IMG/VR virus record: IMGVR_UViG_3300024520_000162
Location: 1-42,714 of that record
From: a virus
Length of the DNA stretch: 42,714 bases
Reading direction: 5' to 3' (one strand)
Position 1 is the stretch's first letter, and the number at the start of each line of letters is the position of its first letter. A program made the position numbers and the translations under genes. Below, in pieces: positions 39,450-42,714 of the stretch. A model generated the notes under the pieces. That model did not search any database and was not told where the DNA came from. It was given only the letters and a program-made list of their open reading frames with translations.

Positions 39450-40366
39450 CGACGTACTCCTTTTACGCCGCCGACTTCTCGAAACGAATATGACGGATTC
39501 GGAATCTTCGTACGTATTCCATAGCCCATCATGGAGCTTAAGGTACGTACACGCGTGGCCAGGTACTGAAGCGCATCATGAGGATGCGAGAACGCATTTT
39601 TGAGGGGGCGGTCGATCCGCACCACACTTCTAGGCGAAACCTTCTCCGGGTATTGGTATCCACCACGAAAACCCGCAATCAGGATCTTACACCTAGGATT
39701 TACCATAAGACACGGCCTTCCCCCATCCAGTCGTGTCAGCAGCTCAAGTACCGCCCCCAATCGTTTCTCGTATGTGACGTCTCCGGCAATTGGCGCTAGA
39801 CGGTTTCGTCTCATTACGTCTACGCATGTCGTTTCTTCGCTTTCTTTTCCAGCAGAGAACCCAGCGGGATCGACAAAGTCATAAAAGTCATAGCCTCCAA
39901 AATGTAAGCCGCAAAAGTCGACCACTTCGGGCACGAAACGTATGGCGCCGATATTGACGCCTACGATCTCGTCAAGGATCACGAGACGTCGTCCGATAAA
40001 CTGGCCAATCACGCATGCGGGAGTCATCCCAAAGTCCCAACCACGTAAAATCGGTAAGCCAATTTCGGGCGACTGGTCTCGTAGCCATATATGTGTAGAT
40101 GACCGGAAGTCTTTGCCATATACGGGCTTCCCCGCGTGTGTGTCCCACGATAGTTCGTACTCACGGTCCCACTCAGACTGAGGTAAGCCTCGCGCTGCGT
40201 CGTCGCGCCATTCAGGCGCACGTTTCTTAGGGTCCGCAGAATAATGAAGCTCGATTACCGCGAAACCATTCGAGCGGTTTCTCCATATGCGCAGGCCCGT
40301 CGAGTCGGGAGGCAACAGGTTCGTAAGTTCGTCGACAGTAAGCGTATTTTCTCGTGTGTCGCGCAT
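39446..40366 (-). CDS. Large terminase, nuclease part
   Basis: The 306-residue ORF holds the RuvC-like nuclease region of TerL: RGWDFG with Asp111, FVDPAG with Asp166, and HPHDALQYL near 275. The first 80 residues (GFAVIELHYSADPKKRAP, WDREYELSW) are the linker normally found in one chain with the ATPase. It starts two bases after the stop of the ATPase ORF, in the -1 frame relative to it. No classic slippery heptamer is seen. The ribosome site is poor. Confidence 0.85.
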   Translation of the reverse strand: MRDTRENTLTVDELTNLLPPDSTGLRIWRNRSNGFAVIELHYSADPKKRAPEWRDDAARGLPQSEWDREYELSWDTHAGKPVYGKDFRSSTHIWLRDQSPEIGLPILRGWDFGMTPACVIGQFIGRRLVILDEIVGVNIGAIRFVPEVVDFCGLHFGGYDFYDFVDPAGFSAGKESEETTCVDVMRRNRLAPIAGDVTYEKRLGAVLELLTRLDGGRPCLMVNPRCKILIAGFRGGYQYPEKVSPRSVVRIDRPLKNAFSHPHDALQYLATRVRTLSSMMGYGIRTKIPNPSYSFREVGGVKGVRR

Positions 40367-40368
40367 AC

Positions 40369-41025
40369 CTAAGACTCGATCGTATCAAAGCAAAGTTTCT
40401 TGAAAAATGAATCTTCGGTCCCGAACTGTGGCGGTGGCGTAGAAACGATCGTGACGCGTCCGCCTCCTAAAATTGTCGGTTTCGACGCGGTATATGTTTC
40501 GCGACCTTTTTCCCAGAACGCGAACTCGTCCATGAAGATTCCCGAAGCCGTATATTGTCTAAGTTGGTCCGGTCCCTGAGCTACGGCATTAATAGACGAG
40601 TTTATGTCGTCAAAGATTAAGTGATTCTCCTTGTAACGTGCTTTCGGCAAAAATTCGTCCGAGAAAATGTCGCGTGGAATATTCCTATAAATAAAATGGG
40701 CTCGTTTGACTAATTCGTCTGCGTCGACTTCTTTTTTGGACACGAAGAAAATGCGTCGATGATTATGTGTGATCGCGTCATGTAAATAAAGGGCGATAAA
40801 GAGCCAGGTGATCCACATACGGCGTGACTTAGGTACGGCCAGGAGCGGTTCGCGTTGCCAGGTACGAACGAGCGTCTTAAGATAGGCGCGGCTGACGGGA
40901 GCTTGCTTTACGGGCGAGCGAAGATCGACTTCGTCCTCCGTATATACGCAGTTCGAAAGAAAGGCCCAGGGATCCCGAAGCTTCATGTAGCGGTCGAACT
41001 CTGGAGGCCGCGCATTTGGGCTCAA
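40369..41025 (-). CDS. Large terminase, ATPase part
   Basis: The ORF starts with TTG 41025 overlapping the TerS stop (TTGA) and preceded by GAGGAAATTGTACA. The 218 residues contain the Walker A-like VPKSRRMWITW near 64-74, Walker B IFMDEFAFW with Asp166, and VTIVSTPPP, the ATPase-coupling motif. The P-loop lacks the usual GK pair, as in some other phage terminases. It ends FDTIES with TAG and the nuclease part follows in another frame. It powers DNA packaging. Confidence 0.85.
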   Translation of the reverse strand: MSPNARPPEFDRYMKLRDPWAFLSNCVYTEDEVDLRSPVKQAPVSRAYLKTLVRTWQREPLLAVPKSRRMWITWLFIALYLHDAITHNHRRIFFVSKKEVDADELVKRAHFIYRNIPRDIFSDEFLPKARYKENHLIFDDINSSINAVAQGPDQLRQYTASGIFMDEFAFWEKGRETYTASKPTILGGGRVTIVSTPPPQFGTEDSFFKKLCFDTIES

Positions 41026-41681
41026 TGTACAATTTCCTCTTCGTCCTTCGGAAGGTCTTTTTCGAGTGTCTTTAGTTCGTCGGCGAAGTCGGCTTCGCTT
41101 TCGGCGTCGATCTGAGCAATTACCTGTTTCAGTAGGTTTCCGCGATGCTCGACGGGCTGAGTCGCCTTGCCCATGACGCGTTCGATGATACGCGTAGCAG
41201 CGTCGAGCCTAGTGGAGCCGCGTTCCTCATGATTTACCATGATTTCGCGTGTGACTTCGATGGCCCGTGGAAGAAGTTTCTTGAACTCTTCGTCTACAGT
41301 TAGGATTCCGAGATGAATCTGCAGGGCACGAACCCATTTGCGAAAGTCGGGGCGCTTGGCCCACTTAGAGACGGTCGCGGCAGCGAGGCCCGCCTTACGG
41401 CCTAGTTCGGCGTACGTTTTTACGCCTTTGGCCATGGCGATGGCGACTTGTTCCATCTTAGGAGTCATGCGTTGGGTGCCTTCTGGAGGCTCGATGTCTT
41501 CGAAAATTACGTCGCGTACGGATTCGTCCATCTTGGCTTCGATGTCGTGTTCGATCGTGCGCATGGTTTCGCCGAATGCCTGATTAAGGGCCGTACGTGT
41601 TTCGGCTCGTTCGTCGAGAGCTTCTTCGCGCGCTATTCTTGATGCGAGAGTAGGTTTTTCTGGTTTCTTTTCGTCTGTCAT
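41022..41681 (-). CDS. Small terminase subunit
   Basis: The 219-residue protein has an HTH at about 88-116 (TYAELGRKAGLAAATVSKWA) and a helical oligomerisation part after it, with a Glu-rich C-terminus likely to bind the large subunit. It overlaps the TerL start by 4 nt. No ribosome site precedes ATG 41681; the promoter lies immediately upstream. It recognises the packaging site. Confidence 0.8.
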   Translation of the reverse strand: MTDEKKPEKPTLASRIAREEALDERAETRTALNQAFGETMRTIEHDIEAKMDESVRDVIFEDIEPPEGTQRMTPKMEQVAIAMAKGVKTYAELGRKAGLAAATVSKWAKRPDFRKWVRALQIHLGILTVDEEFKKLLPRAIEVTREIMVNHEERGSTRLDAATRIIERVMGKATQPVEHRGNLLKQVIAQIDAESEADFADELKTLEKDLPKDEEEIVH

Positions 41682-41692
41682 AGAAACAGTTT

Positions 41693-41720
41693 AACATAAT
41701 TAAAGGGCGAGGTATGTCGA
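41693..41720 (-). promoter_or_regulatory. Promoter for the leftward packaging/structural operon
   Basis: On the minus strand TCGACA (41720-41715) matches -35 in 5 of 6 bases, then 16 bp, then TATGTT (41698-41693) matches -10 in 4 of 6. The predicted start is about 5 bases before ATG 41681, so the TerS message would be close to leaderless, in agreement with the missing ribosome site. Confidence 0.5.
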
Positions 41721-41887
41721 ATTTACGTGTGAATACGACTTTTTGCGTGTAAGAATTACAAATATGGATGTATTTTCGCGCTATTTACTGACGCGTTGTG
41801 TCATTTGAGAAATGGCGTATACTTCCGTTAGGACTACCCCGAAGTACGGACTGCCTCTCAATACAGTTGGGGGGGATCGGATTATGC

Positions 41888-41985
41888 CATACGTCAACGT
41901 ATGTCACCATACGTGGACATGTGTCAACGTATCGTCACTGGCGCCATGTCTCCACGTGACGTACGTATGCCGTCACGTACGTGCG
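41888..41985. repeat. Array of CATACGT/ACGTATG half-sites and palindromes
   Basis: CATACGT at 41888, ACGTATG at 41897, CATACGT at 41908, ACGTAT at 41927 and ACGTATG at 41963 form alternating inverted pairs (CATACGT-CA-ACGTATG-TCAC-CATACGT). TGGCGCCA at 41939-41946 and CACGTACGTG near the end are further perfect palindromes. The core CATACG is the same as in the ACATACGA words of the left arm. The array could bind a repressor or initiator. Confidence 0.7.
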
Positions 41986-42080
41986 AGCCATTTTTAAGCA
42001 GCCGCAGTGCGTCAAGCTCAATGAATGCGCCTACTTATGACTCAATCGAGTAAATTTACTATGCAAATAGTAGCTAAGTA

Positions 42081-42232
42081 CCCGTAATCATTCAATAATT
42101 TTCGCTCAAAAATTGCTCAATCAAGTAATACTTGCACTGTCAGGTCAAATTACCGTGTAATTCCTCTATGCAAGTATTTCAATCGAGCCATAAGCCAATG
42201 ATTCCAACGACATACAAGCGCCCGTAATCATT
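42081..42232. repeat. 12-bp direct repeat CCCGTAATCATT x2
   Basis: The word occurs at 42081-42092 and 42221-42232, 140 bp apart, in the AT-rich part of the control region. Both copies are followed by T- or A-rich DNA and a TTTTCG word. Confidence 0.75.
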
Positions 42233-42325
42233 GCATTTTTCGAGTGACTCGCATGTCCGCACCTAGCGCGTGTCTCAGCCACTTGGCACGCGTCGTGCTC
42301 TAAGACGCGGCGAGCCTGAAAATTT

Positions 42326-42340
42326 TGCTCTTTGAAAATT
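42326..42340 (+). promoter_or_regulatory. boxA-like antitermination element
   Basis: TGCTCTTTGAAAATT closely resembles bacterial boxA (TGCTCTTTAACA in rRNA leaders). It lies 117 nt before the first rightward gene, in the position of a leader. NusB/S10-dependent antitermination of the early arm is an inference. A boxB-type hairpin was not clearly seen. Confidence 0.45.
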
Positions 42341-42456
42341 CGACATGCAACATAAAGCGAAAGGGTAGGCCAATGCGAGGTAATCCGCAAGTAATCAGTA
42401 TTTCGACGCATGGTGTGACGGGATACATCAAAACCAAAAAGAGAGTGAGGAAATTC

Positions 42457-42636
42457 ATGATAAAGAACGAACTCAAAGGAAGTCAATTAGTCCTGACAAT
42501 AGACCTAGACGGCGAACGTAGGCCGTCAAGTACCGGCAAAAGTGACATAATCGCGACAACGAGCGGCTTCCAGGGCCAAGTGTATAAGGGAGAAAACGTA
42601 AAATACATGGTAAACGTAATCGTCCCAAACAAATAA
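42457..42636 (+). CDS. Small conserved-type protein of unknown function
   Basis: I choose ATG 42457 because GTGAGGAAATTC lies just before it. The 59-residue product reads MIKNELKGSQLVLTIDLDG, then SSTGKSDIIATTSGFQ, resembling a small beta-rich protein family I have seen on plasmids and phages (LxIDL, then SxSGKxxxxAST). The SGKS word is not a P-loop in this context. It would be the first gene of the rightward arm. Confidence 0.65.
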   Translation: MIKNELKGSQLVLTIDLDGERRPSSTGKSDIIATTSGFQGQVYKGENVKYMVNVIVPNK

Positions 42637-42655
42637 GGCGAGCCGTAGACAGCGC

Positions 42656-42684
42656 GCGAGTGACGAGACATATTCGTCACTCGC
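42656..42684 (+). terminator. 11-bp perfect hairpin
   Basis: GCGAGTGACGA (42656-42666) and TCGTCACTCGC (42674-42684) form an 11-bp perfect stem with a 7-nt loop. No U run follows, so this is not a standard intrinsic terminator. It may be an RNA processing site, a pausing site, or an attenuator for the gene that follows. Confidence 0.6.
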
Positions 42685-42687
42685 CCG

Positions 42688-42714
42688 ATGGAAATGACTC
42701 CATCAATAAATGAC
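42688..42714 (+). CDS. 5' segment of the gene that continues at base 1
   Basis: ATG 42688 and ATG 42694 are in one frame, which runs through the last base of the window and, if the ends are joined, into the frame ending at 216. The joined product starts MEMTPSINDELEERAREER, continuous in helical character with the part at base 1. The ribosome site is weak; a hairpin lies directly upstream. Confidence 0.5.

Larger units (their letters stand above)
41682..42456. other. Divergent control region, candidate origin
   Basis: This gap of about 775 bp separates the two divergent arms and has no convincing gene. It holds the leftward promoter near 41.7 kb, a palindrome-dense stretch at 41.88-41.99 kb, and a more AT-rich stretch at 42.03-42.24 kb with repeated words (CCCGTAATCATT twice, CAATCGAG or CAATCAAG three times, TATGCAA twice). 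A boxA-like element lies before the first rightward gene. Such structure is typical of a replication origin and regulatory switch, but that role is inferred. Confidence 0.55.

Noticed and set aside
41888-41985. Possible CRISPR-like array
   Set aside because: Repeats are short inverted half-sites of 6-7 bp with irregular spacing, and there are no spacers or cas genes.
41950-41996. Intrinsic terminator before TTTTTAAG
   Set aside because: CACGTACGTG is a loopless palindrome and not contiguous with the T run, so a standard terminator hairpin is unlikely.
41812-41997. 61-codon + ORF across the palindrome array
   Set aside because: The translation only reflects the palindromic repeats and there is no ribosome site.
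42166-42486. 106-codon minus ORF in the control region
   Set aside because: It runs through the repeats and boxA-like region and into the first rightward gene; its product has no domain pattern.
1-42714. Integrase, excisionase, tRNA or attachment site
   Set aside because: No recombinase catalytic pattern, tRNA cloverleaf or end repeats were seen, so lysogeny by integration is not supported.

Overview
The window looks like an essentially complete genome of a short-tailed (podovirus-type) dsDNA phage of about 42.7 kb. The host is probably Gram-negative, because the lysis block carries an overlapping Rz/Rz1-type spanin pair and several left-arm genes carry signal peptides or lipoboxes. No integrase, tRNA, rRNA, CRISPR array or insertion sequence was seen. 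The two ends probably join: the open frame at base 1 continues without a stop into the last 27 bases of the window, so the contig is likely circular, circularly permuted, or cut at an arbitrary point.

Layout. Bases 1-17215 are read rightwards (+) as one tightly packed early and replication arm with many ATGA or GTGA stop/start overlaps. It holds a lone class II glutamine amidotransferase-like protein, a cluster of ribbon-helix-helix regulators (one antisense), an ArdC-like zinc peptidase, small zinc-finger and HTH proteins, an HNH endonuclease, and a Cas4/RecB-like PD-(D/E)XK nuclease. Next come a compositionally distinct run of small genes (about 7.9-10.15 kb) and a group of envelope-directed products that includes an exported HExxH protein. 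The arm ends with a replication/recombination core: a Sak4-like ATPase, a likely ssDNA-binding protein, a UDG-DNA polymerase A fusion, and a DUF3987-like helicase.

Bases 17073-41681 are read leftwards (-). In transcription order they encode the small terminase subunit, a large terminase split into ATPase and nuclease ORFs, portal, scaffold, an N4-gp56-like capsid protein, head and decoration proteins, two tail appendage proteins, the adaptor and nozzle, three internal virion (ejection) proteins, and the lysis block (membrane proteins, M15-like peptidase, holin, Rz, Rz1). The two arms converge with a 143-nt antisense overlap near 17.1-17.2 kb. They diverge from a gene-poor region of about 775 bp (41.68-42.46 kb) with dense palindromes, direct repeats, a promoter for the packaging operon and a boxA-like element. 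This is the best candidate for origin and switch functions.

Points that stand out: a sense-strand octamer ACATACGA repeatedly placed just before ribosome binding sites; CATACGT/ACGTATG half-sites arrayed in the control region; three RHH-type proteins within 1.3 kb; an export-targeted gene cluster; a split TerL; a helicase P-loop reading GPPAVRKS; and many in-frame 9- or 15-bp tandem micro-repeats. All functional names come from reading motifs by eye; no database search was run.
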